From positions 62,001 through 126,000 of the forward strand of contig CALMJK010000006.1 in assembly GCA_937864225.1 (NCBI GenBank): a DNA stretch of 64,000 nt. Reading direction: 5' to 3'. The translations under genes were made by a program, and so were the position numbers. Shown here one piece after another: positions 9,088-16,658 of the stretch. The notes under the pieces are model-generated. The model worked only from the letters and a program-made list of their open reading frames with translations, ran no database searches and had not been told where the DNA came from. Each line of letters begins with the position of its first letter. Position 1 is the first letter of the stretch. This DNA comes from an uncultured bacterium (lineage in GTDB: Bacteria; Krumholzibacteriota; Krumholzibacteriia; LZORAL124-64-63).

Positions 9088-10335
9088 ATGGGCGCTCTCA
9101 AGTTTTGGATGTCGGTCGCGACCCTGACGGCGGGCCTTTGTCTGCCCCTGGTCGCCGCTGCCGACGAGATCAATCGGGAGCTCGTGAAGGAAGGGCGGGC
9201 CGAGGCCGAAATCATCTGGCGGCGGGGTTTCACGCAGGACGTCCCGGGCCTGAGCGACACCCTTCAGACACGCTTGGCGCGACTCGTTGGCGCTTGCGAG
9301 GTCGATCCGGCGGTCACGCTCAAAGTCAGGGTCTTCCGCAGCCCGATGCCCAACGCCTTCTGTCTGCCCGACGGTTCCATTTTCCTTTTCCAGGGTCTGT
9401 TGGCCAAGCTCAACAGTTGGGAGCAGGTCGATTTCGTGCTCGCACACGAGGCGCGGCACGCCATCGGCTGGCACGCCCAGAAGCGTCTGGCCCAAGCCAA
9501 GAGTAGGGTGGCCATCTACCAGGTGCTGTCCTTGGGGGCGACGATCGCCCTGGGAACGTCCGGCAGCTCCAACGCCGGCTTCTACGACATGTTGGCGCAG
9601 TTGGGTCTGGGCCTGGCGACCTCGTCGATGATCAGCGGCTATGGACGGGAGTTGGAATCGGAGGCCGACCGGGACGGCTGCCAGATGCTTCGACAGGCAG
9701 GGCGCGATCCCTGCGCCAGCCTGTCGGCGCTGCGCCTGATCATTCCCGAGGAAAAAGAAGAGAGCAAGCTGGCGAATGTCTTCTGGGGAAGCCATCCCCT
9801 GTTGCGCGAGAGGATCGCCGATCTGGAGGAGTTTCTGGCAGCGGACTGCCCGACGGACACCCTCATCGCCGCCGACTATCGGAGCTGCAAGGAGCTCATG
9901 CTGCTGGACAGCGCCAGCCTGTGGCTCGAGCACAAGGACTACGAGGAGACCTTGAAAGCGTGCGAAAGCCACCAGCGGCTCGCGGGTCCCCACCCCCTGG
10001 CGACCACGGTGAGGGGCTTTGCGCTCGTCCACGCCACCGGGCCGGATTCACTGATGATGGCGGAGAGGAACTTTCGGCAGGCCCTCGCCTTGGCGAACGA
10101 CGCGGGGTTCCGCCTGCCATGGCGGGGGCTGGCCGAGGCGGCCATCGTTCGCGCTGACACCGTCGCGGCCGTGGCGTACTATGAGCAGTACCTGGCAGAA
10201 GGCGCCCAGGTGCCGAATCGGCGCGCCTGCCAGCGCAGGTTGCAGGCCCTGCGCGAGGGAAGAACGGTCTTCGGGACCGATCCGGCCGACGACAAGACCC
10301 GCCTTAAGGCGGACGGACCAGGGGAGGACTTCTAG
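9088..10335 (+). CDS. Exported M48 family zinc metallopeptidase with C-terminal repeats
   Basis: A 415-residue protein with a signal peptide (~1-24). The M48 (BepA/LoiP-type) motifs are complete: HEARH at 120-124 and the third zinc ligand Glu192 in ESEADRDG, plus the upstream NAFCLPDGSIFLFQG block. The region after ~260 is helical and TPR-like, as in BepA. Such enzymes act in the periplasm on misfolded outer-membrane proteins or small substrates. It sits 44 bases after lanC1 and 2 bases before a lipoprotein gene, so the three appear to be one operon. A role in leader removal or in handling the mature lanthipeptide in the periplasm is possible but is inference from position only. Confidence 0.85.
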   Translation: MGALKFWMSVATLTAGLCLPLVAAADEINRELVKEGRAEAEIIWRRGFTQDVPGLSDTLQTRLARLVGACEVDPAVTLKVRVFRSPMPNAFCLPDGSIFLFQGLLAKLNSWEQVDFVLAHEARHAIGWHAQKRLAQAKSRVAIYQVLSLGATIALGTSGSSNAGFYDMLAQLGLGLATSSMISGYGRELESEADRDGCQMLRQAGRDPCASLSALRLIIPEEKEESKLANVFWGSHPLLRERIADLEEFLAADCPTDTLIAADYRSCKELMLLDSASLWLEHKDYEETLKACESHQRLAGPHPLATTVRGFALVHATGPDSLMMAERNFRQALALANDAGFRLPWRGLAEAAIVRADTVAAVAYYEQYLAEGAQVPNRRACQRRLQALREGRTVFGTDPADDKTRLKADGPGEDF

Positions 10336-10337
10336 TC

Positions 10338-11192
10338 ATGAAACGTGCGCATGGATTGCCGGTCGCGCTCGGCCTGGCCGCATTGTTGGTCAATGGCTGC
10401 AGCTCCCTGCCCAAGAAGGCGCCCAATTTCGGGCAGATCGAGCCGCAGATCGGGACCGTGACCGTGATGCCCCCGAGTTTCAACCTCCTCAAGGTGGGCG
10501 CCTTCTCGGGCCAGACGGTTTCGAGCATCACGCACGACATCGAGCAGGAGATCATGTGGGCGACCGAATCGATCATCGATTGGAGCCGCTACAGCCTGAT
10601 CAAGTTGGACGCCAGCGACCAGGCCCTAAACCAGGACCCCAAGCTGCGTGAGGCCATCTTCGCGCAGAACGAGGCCGCGAAAACCGCCTTCGCCGCCTGC
10701 GCCAAGACGAGCGGGAAGAAGATCGACGTCGACTACGAGGCTGACATCGACTATTTCGCCGATCTGACCGGCTCCGATTATTTCATCTTCGTGCGCGGAG
10801 AGGGGTTCTTCAAGACAACGGGAGCCATGGTCAAGGAGGCCGCGATCGGCGCGGCGATGGCGGTCTTGTTCGGCGGCTTCGGGATGGGACCCGGATCGGC
10901 CACGACGCTCGAGATCATCGTCGTGGACGCGGTCAGGGGCAAGGTCATCTGGTACAACGTGAAGCAGCTGACGGAAAAGGATCCCCGCAAGCCCAGCCAT
11001 CTGTTCAACAGCTGCAAGGCGGCCTTTGAACCTCTGCTGGGCAAGATCCCGCTGAAGGCCGACAAGTCCCAGGACGACAAGATCATCGACAAATACAAGA
11101 ACGAGTTCGGCGCAGAGGCCGATTCAACGGCGAAAGGCGAGGCCCACCCCGACATCGAAGAAGAGAAGCCGGCGACGGGGGGCGATTTTTAG
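10338..11192 (+). CDS. Hypothetical lipoprotein in the lanC1 operon
   Basis: A 284-residue protein with a lipoprotein signal (lipobox LVNGC, Cys 21). The start is 2 bases after the M48 stop, with GGGGAGGA upstream, so translation is probably coupled. The middle (about 30-90) has a beta-strand pattern (TVTVMPPSFNLL). The region from ~155 to 175 is Gly/Ala-rich (AAIGAAMAVLFGGFGMGPG) and might insert in or contact a membrane. The C-terminus is charged. I do not recognise a family. Being an envelope lipoprotein cotranscribed with a cyclase it could be an immunity (LanI-like) or assembly partner, but nothing in the sequence proves that. Confidence 0.75.
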   Translation: MKRAHGLPVALGLAALLVNGCSSLPKKAPNFGQIEPQIGTVTVMPPSFNLLKVGAFSGQTVSSITHDIEQEIMWATESIIDWSRYSLIKLDASDQALNQDPKLREAIFAQNEAAKTAFAACAKTSGKKIDVDYEADIDYFADLTGSDYFIFVRGEGFFKTTGAMVKEAAIGAAMAVLFGGFGMGPGSATTLEIIVVDAVRGKVIWYNVKQLTEKDPRKPSHLFNSCKAAFEPLLGKIPLKADKSQDDKIIDKYKNEFGAEADSTAKGEAHPDIEEEKPATGGDF

Positions 11193-11226
11193 CAACCCCG
11201 GCGCAGCCCACGCGGCCCGCGGGGAA

Positions 11227-11256
11227 TTGACGCGAGGGCTGATATTTTCGTATAAT
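11227..11256 (+). promoter_or_regulatory. Promoter of lanthipeptide precursor 2
   Basis: TTGACG (11227-11232), 18-base spacer, perfect TATAAT (11251-11256), 74 bases before the ATG. The spacer contains an A/T-rich TATTTT stretch. This is the closest to consensus of the precursor promoters. Confidence 0.75.
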
Positions 11257-11329
11257 GATCGGGATTTCGGCGACCCCACCCAACGCCGAGCCCCGTCCAA
11301 GAGCCTCTCAACTCAAGGAGACCGGAATC

Positions 11330-11482
11330 ATGAAGAAGATCGCGCTGAACAAGGACACGCTGCGCCAGCTCGACAACCCGACCTTGCACGACGTGGTCGG
11401 CGGCGGCGTCAACAAGCCGGTCACGGCGGGCAGGCCGTGCATTTGGACCGTAAGCCTGCCAGGCTGCATTTGCCCGATCTAG
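11330..11482 (+). CDS. Class I lanthipeptide precursor 2 (locus A)
   Basis: A 50-residue peptide; AAGGAG stands ~11 bases upstream. Leader 1-25 (IALNKDTLRQL...VVGG) matches the other precursors. The core has Cys 37, 46 and 48 and Thr32, Thr40 and Ser42. Its segment NKPVTAGRPCI (28-38) aligns with KKPYTAGKGCI of precursor 3, and both cores end in a C-x-C or C-x-x-C pair, so these two products should be structurally similar. It has its own promoter and a strong terminator, and is therefore a separate transcript from the lanC1 operon. Confidence 0.85.
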   Translation: MKKIALNKDTLRQLDNPTLHDVVGGGVNKPVTAGRPCIWTVSLPGCICPI

Positions 11483-11521
11483 GCTGACTGCACGCGGCAA
11501 TGACACTCTGCATCGCTCTTG

Positions 11522-11551
11522 GGCCCGCCTCCCCGGAGGCGGGCCTCTTTT
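11522..11551 (+). terminator. Intrinsic terminator after precursor 2
   Basis: GGCCCGCCTCC / GGAGGCGGGCC, a perfect 11-bp stem (11522-11545) with a 2-base apex, followed by TCTTTT. It ends the precursor 2 transcript and lies 13 bases from the end of the opposing gene. Confidence 0.85.
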
Positions 11552-11558
11552 CGAGCTG

Positions 11559-11834
11559 CTACGGCAGGCGGCGCACGAGCAAAGCCAGAATCGCCAGGAC
11601 GAGCGCGCAGTTCATGGCCGTGACGAATTGCCAATACAGGTTGCCTGGCCGGCCCCGCTCCTCGGTCGTCAGTTTCCTGTAGCGGCCGATCCAGCCGATC
11701 ATCTGGATCTTCATCAGGAACCAGTTGACCGCGATGCCACGTTGCTGCAGTTCATGGCCGATGCGTCCGGCGGTAATGCCGCCCCACATCGCGCAAGCGG
11801 CGGCCAGCACGACCAAAATCACATCCAGATTCAT
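11559..11834 (-). CDS. Small hypothetical membrane protein (2 TM)
   Basis: A 91-residue protein with two hydrophobic segments (about 3-24 and 67-88) joined by a basic loop (GRYRKLTTEERGRPG). The ATG at 11834 is preceded by AAGGGG. No family is recognised. It is encoded against the surrounding lanthipeptide genes and converges on precursor 2. A role as a small immunity protein cannot be excluded but there is no direct evidence. Confidence 0.6.
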   Translation of the reverse strand: MNLDVILVVLAAACAMWGGITAGRIGHELQQRGIAVNWFLMKIQMIGWIGRYRKLTTEERGRPGNLYWQFVTAMNCALVLAILALLVRRLP

Positions 11835-12002
11835 TGATCCGCCCCTTCTCTGGCCCCCTGGCGTGTGGCGCATAGTAGCGCAGGTCGGCCGCCGCATTCA
11901 AGCGCGACCGCCGATGCTGGCGCAAAACACCCGCGCCGTGATACGCTGTGTGAAGCCACGCCAGCGCGCGGCGGCGTGGAAGCTCAGAGAAAGAGGCGCC
12001 AG

Positions 12003-12734
12003 ATGAAGAAGCTGCTCATTGCCGGAGCTGCCGCGATCGCCCTGGTGGCCGTGTTGGCGCTCGCCTTGCTGTCCAATCTCGACTCTCTCGTCGCGAAGGC
12101 CATCGAGAAGCACGGCAGCGACGCGACCCAGACGAGAGTCCAAGTATCCGGCGTCGACATCTCGCTGCGCCAGGGACGCGGGTCTGTCAGGGGGCTGCGC
12201 GTGGAGAGCCCCGAGGGCTTCGAATCGCGCACGGCATTCTCGCTCGAAGACGTCAGCATAGACATCGACGTCAAGAGCGTGCGCGAGGACCCACTGGTCA
12301 TCGACGAGATCCGCATCCAGACGCCGGTCGTCAATGCCGAGGTCACCAAGACCGGGGCGTCCAACATCGAAACGCTGCGCAAGCAGATGCAGAGCCGCGC
12401 CGCGGCCCGGGCGAGGGACGGCGGCGATGCGGGCGGGAAGATCAAGCGGATCCGGATCGAGAAACTCGTGGTCGAGAAGGGCAGCGTCAACATCGACGCC
12501 TCGGCGCTCGGGCTCGAAAAGCGCACGATCGCGCTGCCGCCCATCCGCCTGGCCGACATTGGCGGGGCGGACGGCGCGCCGTCGGAAGAGATCGCCAGGA
12601 TCATTCTGACGGCCGTGACGAAGAACGTGTCGTCCGAGATCGCCGGCTCCGAAGTCAACCGACTGATCGCGGAGAAACTGAAAGGCTCGCTCGCCGACAA
12701 GGCGAAGGGGCTGTTGGAAAAGATCACGAATTAG
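12003..12734 (+). CDS. AsmA-like domain exported protein
   Basis: A 243-residue protein with an N-terminal membrane segment (~4-23, MKKLLIAGAAAIALVAVLAL). An AsmA/DUF748-like beta-rich region follows, with repeating hydrophobic strands such as VQVSGVDISLRQGRGSVRGL and IRIQTPVVNAEVTKTGASNI. Such proteins relate to lipid transport bridges and envelope assembly; this one is much shorter than true AsmA (~600) and holds only one domain. The ATG at 12003 was chosen for its RBS (AAAGAGG) and signal anchor. Probably periplasmic, anchored in the inner membrane. Its position between precursors 2 and 3 may be fortuitous. Confidence 0.7.
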   Translation: MKKLLIAGAAAIALVAVLALALLSNLDSLVAKAIEKHGSDATQTRVQVSGVDISLRQGRGSVRGLRVESPEGFESRTAFSLEDVSIDIDVKSVREDPLVIDEIRIQTPVVNAEVTKTGASNIETLRKQMQSRAAARARDGGDAGGKIKRIRIEKLVVEKGSVNIDASALGLEKRTIALPPIRLADIGGADGAPSEEIARIILTAVTKNVSSEIAGSEVNRLIAEKLKGSLADKAKGLLEKITN

Positions 12735-12779
12735 ACGTCCGAGCGGGGATCCGCAGTTTCGCTGCGATCACGGCGAGGC

Positions 12780-12808
12780 TTGACCCGGACCGGTAAGATC
12801 AATAGACT
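12780..12808 (+). promoter_or_regulatory. Promoter of lanthipeptide precursor 3
   Basis: TTGACC (12780-12785), 17-base spacer, TAGACT (12803-12808), then CAAGG. It is nearly the same as the precursor 1 promoter (TTGACC-N17-TAGGCT-CAAAG). The ATG is 74 bases after the -10 box. Confidence 0.6.
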
Positions 12809-12882
12809 CAAGGATGCTCCGCCATCGAAGGCAGCCGACGATGGCGCGAAATGCAAAGGCACGAGCATCGAGGAGAGTGAAC

Positions 12883-13050
12883 ATGGACAGCAGGTTCCCC
12901 AGGAAGCTGACGCTGAACCGCGAGACGGTGCGCGAACTGAGCACGGGCGAGATGGAGCGCGTCGAGGGGGGAGACAAGAAGCCGTACACGGCCGGCAAGG
13001 GTTGCATCCCCCTGACCAATACCATTTATCCTTGCGTGTACTGCGTTTAG
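12883..13050 (+). CDS. Class I lanthipeptide precursor 3 (locus A)
   Basis: A 55-residue peptide. GAGGAGAG precedes the ATG at 12883. The leader is five residues longer at its N-terminus (MDSRFPRKLTLNRETVREL) but keeps the LxLxxETxRxL motif and ends EGG at 28-30. The core has Cys 41, 51 and 54 and Thr 36, 45 and 47; T36-x-G-x-x-C41 matches precursors 1 and 2. The closing CVYC pair resembles CIC of precursor 2. It has its own promoter. There is only a weak hairpin downstream (near 13075-13095, CCCGG/CCGGG), so its terminator is uncertain. No modification gene is adjacent. Confidence 0.83.
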   Translation: MDSRFPRKLTLNRETVRELSTGEMERVEGGDKKPYTAGKGCIPLTNTIYPCVYCV

Positions 13051-13340
13051 GCGACGCGGACTGACGCCGGCACGACCCGGCGGCGGTCCGGGCTCAAACA
13101 CGCTCGCACACGGGCAAGAGGGGCATGAGCGACGTCCCCTGCTACAGCGCCTTCGTACACACACGGTTGATATCCCAGTAGTTCAAGGGGTGGAGCCGGC
13201 CCATACGACGGCTTGGTGGGACACCGTGGGCGGGGCGCTCAAGCTTTTTCCGTTCGTGCCCACCGCCACACGCCGTGGATGACCTTGGTCAAATCGCGGT
13301 CACCGCGCCCGGATCCTCCATGGCGGCGACGGCGACGGGG
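13051..13340. other. Intergenic region, nothing recognised
   Basis: About 290 bases between precursor 3 and the end of the Lys-rich gene. Apart from the weak hairpin near 13075-13095, I see no gene, repeat or RNA. ORFs crossing it have no RBS and no recognisable product. Confidence 0.4.
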
Positions 13341-13523
13341 CTAAGGGGAGGAAGAGCCTGGGGGCGTCGAGTCCGATTCCCCAACCTCCGCCTCGAGCGG
13401 CGCAGCCGCATCGTCGGCGGCCGCCGCGCGCTTCAACAGCTTTACCTGCAGCTTCGCCTCCTTCTTCTTTTTCTTCTCAAGCTCTTTCCGCCGCTTTTCG
13501 AAGGAGAAATTTGTTCTGGCCAA
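13341..13523 (-). CDS. Small Lys-rich conserved-type protein, TTG start
   Basis: A 60-residue protein beginning ARTNFSFEKRRKELEKKKKK. This Lys/Arg/Glu-rich opening is characteristic of a widespread family of small basic proteins of unknown role, which makes it likely to be real despite its size. The start codon is TTG at 13523, preceded 5 bases away by AAAGGGG. The second half is Ala/Glu/Ser/Pro-rich and low in complexity. Probably cytoplasmic; nucleic-acid or ribosome binding would fit its charge but is inference. Confidence 0.65.
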   Translation of the reverse strand: MARTNFSFEKRRKELEKKKKKEAKLQVKLLKRAAAADDAAAPLEAEVGESDSTPPGSSSP

Positions 13524-13625
13524 TTGTTCCCCTTTCCGCCCCGGGAATGATCACGCGCGCTTGCATCTTCACACAATTTCCGGCTGATGTCCTCGCCTCA
13601 TTTGCGGGTCGGCGGAGGGGACCAA

Positions 13626-13654
13626 CTGGCATTCCGCGGCGGTTATGGTAGGAT
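13626..13654 (+). promoter_or_regulatory. Possible promoter of the YidB-like gene
   Basis: CTGGCA (13626-13631), 17-base spacer, TAGGAT (13649-13654), 92 bases before the ATG at 13746. The -35 box is weak, so this is tentative. Confidence 0.35.
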
Positions 13655-13745
13655 TCGGAGAGAGCGTCCGCGCGCGGCTTTCTGTCGGAGCGTGGAGAGC
13701 GAACGGCCAAGTGATCGGTCGCGGGGGGCAGACAAGGGGGTTGTC

Positions 13746-14180
13746 ATGAGTGTCTTCGACGATCTCTCGGGGAAACTCCAGGAGAAGTTCGGACCGGGCG
13801 CGGAGAACAGCAAGGCCGCCGCGCACACCCTGCGTCTGTTGCAGGGATTGGACAACGGTCTCGACGGCCTCGTCCAGAAGTTCGAACAGGCCGGCCTGCG
13901 GGAGCAGGCGCAGTCGTGGATCGCGAAGGGGAAGAACCTTCCCGTGACCGCGGCGCAGATGAAGACAGCGCTCGGCCCGGAGCTGGAGAGGATCGCGCAA
14001 AAGGCCGACATGACGGCGGACGCGGCGGCGGCGAAGTTCGCGGAGATCATGCCCGAAATCGTGGATCGCCTCACGCCCGATGGCGTGGCGCCGAAGGTCG
14101 AGGAGTGGAAAAAGGGCCTCGGCCGCGTCGTGAGCCGACTGGCCGGCAAGGGCGGGCCGGACAAGGGCACGCCCGCCTGA
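13746..14180 (+). CDS. YidB / DUF937-like protein
   Basis: A 144-residue soluble helical protein. The C-terminal half (TPDGVAPKVEEWKKGL...) and the MSVFDDL...N-terminus resemble YidB-family (DUF937) proteins, whose function is not known. The ATG at 13746 follows CAAGGGG. It lies 37 bases upstream of the GlsB/YeaQ-like gene and probably forms an operon with it and perhaps with the exported protein at 14562. Confidence 0.6.
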   Translation: MSVFDDLSGKLQEKFGPGAENSKAAAHTLRLLQGLDNGLDGLVQKFEQAGLREQAQSWIAKGKNLPVTAAQMKTALGPELERIAQKADMTADAAAAKFAEIMPEIVDRLTPDGVAPKVEEWKKGLGRVVSRLAGKGGPDKGTPA

Positions 14181-14217
14181 CGCAAGCGACCCGAACAAGC
14201 ACGCGGGAGGGGGAGCA

Positions 14218-14469
14218 ATGTTGAATCTGCTGTGGTCGGTCATCGTCGGACTCGTCGTCGGCGTGATGGCGCGCGGACTCTTGCTGGGCTCCGATCGGAT
14301 GGGCCTTCTGGCGACGGCCGCCGTGGGCATCGCCGGCTCTCTCATCGGGGGCTTCATCGCGCGCCTCGTCAAGAAGCCGGCGGAAGGAACCAAGTTCCAT
14401 CGGGCCGGTTTCTTCATGTCGGTCGTCGGCGCCATCATCCTGCTGCTGGTGTTGCGCCAGCTGAGGTAA
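14218..14469 (+). CDS. GlsB/YeaQ/YmgE family membrane protein
   Basis: An 83-residue protein with three hydrophobic segments. The Gly-rich pattern of the transglycosylase-associated family is clear: VVGVMARGLLLG at the start, then VGIAGSLIGGFIARL, then a last TM (FMSVVGAIILLLVL). Members are often induced by stress; the biochemical role is unknown. GGGAGGGGG precedes the ATG. Length is normal for the family. Confidence 0.88.
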   Translation: MLNLLWSVIVGLVVGVMARGLLLGSDRMGLLATAAVGIAGSLIGGFIARLVKKPAEGTKFHRAGFFMSVVGAIILLLVLRQLR

Positions 14470-14561
14470 GCCGTCGTCGACGGAGCATCGCGAGCAGCCG
14501 CCGGGGGCGCCAGAAGCGGGTTCGAAGTGAAGACATGGCGATTGGCGGGGAGGTTTGGACC

Positions 14562-15254
14562 ATGTTCAGACGACTGTTGATCTCGGGCTCAACGCTGATG
14601 ACGCTGCTGGCGGTTCTGGCGTGCTGCGGTCCGGCCGACGCGGGCACGGACATCGATTTCGGAGCGGCCGTCAGAATCGGGGACGATGCCGATCTCTTCC
14701 TGGCCGTCTCGTCCCGCTACTTCGATCGCGACCCGGGAGTCGTCGGGCAGTGGCGGGCCCGCTATCGGAATCCCGACGATGTCGCGGTCGCGCTGTTCCT
14801 GGCCGGTCACACGGGTCGGGACCTCGATGACATCTTCCGGCTGCGCAGCGGCGGGTTGTCCTGGTGGGACGTCGGCCTGAGGCTGGACGTGCGACCCGAC
14901 ATCTGGTTCGTGCCGTGCCGTCACCGTCCTGGGCCGCCGTACGGGCGGGCTTACGGGTTCTGGCGCAAACACGCGCGCGACCCGCAGTATCGGTTCTCTT
15001 TGAGGGACACGGAAGTGCGCGACCTCGTCGCGATGCGGATGTTGCACGAGTACTACGGCGTCGATCCGGCCGGCGCCATGCAGCTGCGCGCCAGTCACCG
15101 CAGCGTCGAGTCACTGATGTCGCGCGAGTACCGCAAGCGCCACGCTGACGACGGAGGTCGTGGCGCGAGCGCCAGGCCGGGGCACGGACGGCAGAAGGAC
15201 GGTCGCGACAAGGATCGTCCGGACCGGTCGCGCGCCCACAAGGGGAACCGCTGA
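14562..15254 (+). CDS. Hypothetical exported protein
   Basis: A 230-residue protein with a signal peptide (~1-26). The start ATG at 14562 was taken because GGGGAGG is 8 bases upstream; an in-frame ATG at 14535 lacks one. The mature part is aromatic- and Arg-rich, with two similar blocks (RDPGVVGQWRARYRNPDDVA; RDLDDIFRLRSGGLSWWDVG). The last ~45 residues are highly basic (RPGHGRQKDGRDKDRPDRSR), possibly for binding nucleic acid or acidic polymers. No family is assigned. Confidence 0.7.
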   Translation: MFRRLLISGSTLMTLLAVLACCGPADAGTDIDFGAAVRIGDDADLFLAVSSRYFDRDPGVVGQWRARYRNPDDVAVALFLAGHTGRDLDDIFRLRSGGLSWWDVGLRLDVRPDIWFVPCRHRPGPPYGRAYGFWRKHARDPQYRFSLRDTEVRDLVAMRMLHEYYGVDPAGAMQLRASHRSVESLMSREYRKRHADDGGRGASARPGHGRQKDGRDKDRPDRSRAHKGNR

Positions 15255-15314
15255 CCGTCTCCGTGAGCCGATCGTGAGCGCGGGCGGAAGGGTTGCGTCG
15301 CGGCGGAACTCTTC

Positions 15315-15352
15315 AAAAAACGGCGGGCGCCCCAGCGGGCGCCCGCCTTCTC
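15315..15352. terminator. Bidirectional intrinsic terminator
   Basis: A perfect 11-bp stem GGCGGGCGCCC / GGGCGCCCGCC (15322-15347) with loop CAGC. A run of six A lies on its left flank, which reads as T6 on the minus strand, and TTCTCT lies on its right. It can end both the exported-protein gene (+) and the aqpZ-OmpA operon (-). Confidence 0.85.
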
Positions 15353-15374
15353 TACAGCTATCACGCGCCGGCGG

Positions 15375-16658
15375 CTAGTCCATTCTGACCAACTCGACGC
15401 GACGGTTCTTCGCCCGCCCGTCGTCCGTGGCGTTGTCGGCCACGGGCTTATCCTCGCCGTAACCCTTCGCCGTGAGCTGGCTGCTGGCGACACCCTGGCT
15501 GATCAGGTAATCACGCACCGCTTCGGCGCGGGCCTGGGACAGCTTCAGGTTCATGTCGCCGGCGCCGCGGCTGTCCGTGTGGCCGGCGACCTCGACCTTG
15601 AGCTCGGGGTAGTTGACCAGCGACGCGGCCACCTTGTCCAGAATGGCCTTGGACTCTGGCAGCAGGGTCGCCTTGGCCGTCTCGAAGTTCACGCCCTCGA
15701 GAATGAGCTCCTTCTTGCCCTCCTCGAACACGCGCGGGCAGCCGTTGGCATCGACCTTCGTCCCCTGCGGCGTGTTGGGGCACTTGTCCTGGGGATCCAT
15801 GACGCCGTCACCGTCGCTGTCCTTGGGCAGGGGGCAGCCGCTGGCGTCGACCTTCGTTCCCTTCGGCGTGTCCGGGCACTTGTCCTGGGGGTCCAGGACG
15901 CCGTCTCCGTCGCTATCCTTGGGCAGCGGGCAGCCGTTGGCGTCGACCTTCGTTCCCCGCGGAGTGTCCGGGCACTTGTCCTGGGGATCCAGGACGCCGT
16001 CGCCGTCGCCGTCCTTGGGCAGCGAACAACCGTATTCGTCCACGGCGTCGCCTTGCGGCGTGCGAGGGCAGCGGTCGTTCTTGTCCGTTACGCCGTCGCC
16101 GTCGGCGTCGCAGGTCGACTTCGCGCCCAGGAACAGGCTGGCGCCGAACTGGACGCCCCAGTTGTCCGCGTCGCGCTCGTCCGCCACCGCGAGTTCGGGA
16201 TCGCTGAAGTGATCGAGCGTTCCCTCAAGCCGGAAGCTCAGCGGCCCGCACTCGTGGAAGCGGAAGCCGATCAGGCCGCCGAAGCCGTCGTCGGACACGC
16301 TCTCATCCAGATCGCCGCTGTAGCGGTAGCGCGCATAGCCCGCGCCCAGCAGCAGCGAGACCCGGTCCCAGGCCGGAATGTCCCACAGCAGCCTGGCGTG
16401 CAGCGGCATGACACTGACCTTGTCATCGCCCGCCACGCCCACGCGCGTGTAGGCGCCGTCGGCCTCGAGGGCCAAACGCGGCACGAAGAAGAACCCCAGG
16501 CGCGCGCCGAGGCCGGGCCCGTTCTGCAGGGACAGGTCGCGATCCAGCAGCGTGAAGCGGCCGAACAGCCCGACCTCCACCTGGCCCTGCTCCTGGGCCA
16601 CGACGGGCGCGGCCAGCAGGATGGTGGCTACGACAAGAACAATCACGCGGCGCATCAT
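15375..16658 (-). CDS. OmpA-family outer-membrane protein with thrombospondin type 3 repeats
   Basis: A 427-residue protein. Domains: signal peptide (1-21); an eight-strand OmpA-like barrel (~22-195); five acidic calcium-binding-type TSP3 repeats (~197-325, units like [20 protein letters not shown]); and a C-terminal OmpA peptidoglycan-binding domain (~330-427, with [20 protein letters not shown] and [10 protein letters not shown]). It tethers the outer membrane to peptidoglycan. AAGGAGG is 7 bases before ATG 16658; that ATG overlaps the stop of aqpZ (ATGA), so translation is coupled. The repeats are also near-identical at DNA level (about 15730-16060). Confidence 0.93.
   Translation of the reverse strand: MMRRVIVLVVATILLAAPVVAQEQGQVEVGLFGRFTLLDRDLSLQNGPGLGARLGFFFVPRLALEADGAYTRVGVAGDDKVSVMPLHARLLWDIPAWDRVSLLLGAGYARYRYSGDLDESVSDDGFGGLIGFRFHECGPLSFRLEGTLDHFSDPELAVADERDADNWGVQFGASLFLGAKSTCDADGDGVTDKNDRCPRTPQGDAVDEYGCSLPKDGDGDGVLDPQDKCPDTPRGTKVDANGCPLPKDSDGDGVLDPQDKCPDTPKGTKVDASGCPLPKDSDGDGVMDPQDKCPNTPQGTKVDANGCPRVFEEGKKELILEGVNFETAKATLLPESKAILDKVAASLVNYPELKVEVAGHTDSRGAGDMNLKLSQARAEAVRDYLISQGVASSQLTAKGYGEDKPVADNATDDGRAKNRRVELVRMD
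15730..16060 (-). repeat. Tandem DNA repeats encoding TSP3 units
   Basis: Units of about 105 bases, recognisable by GGGCA(C/G)TTGTCCTGGGG(A/G)TCCA and CCGTCGCTGTCCTTGGGCAG, recur with few differences inside the OmpA gene. They are likely to expand or contract by recombination. Confidence 0.7.

Noticed and set aside
9088-10335. The M48 peptidase as proven LanP
   Set aside because: Only gene position supports it; known LanP enzymes are subtilisin-like. Kept as a hypothesis in the findings, not in the call.
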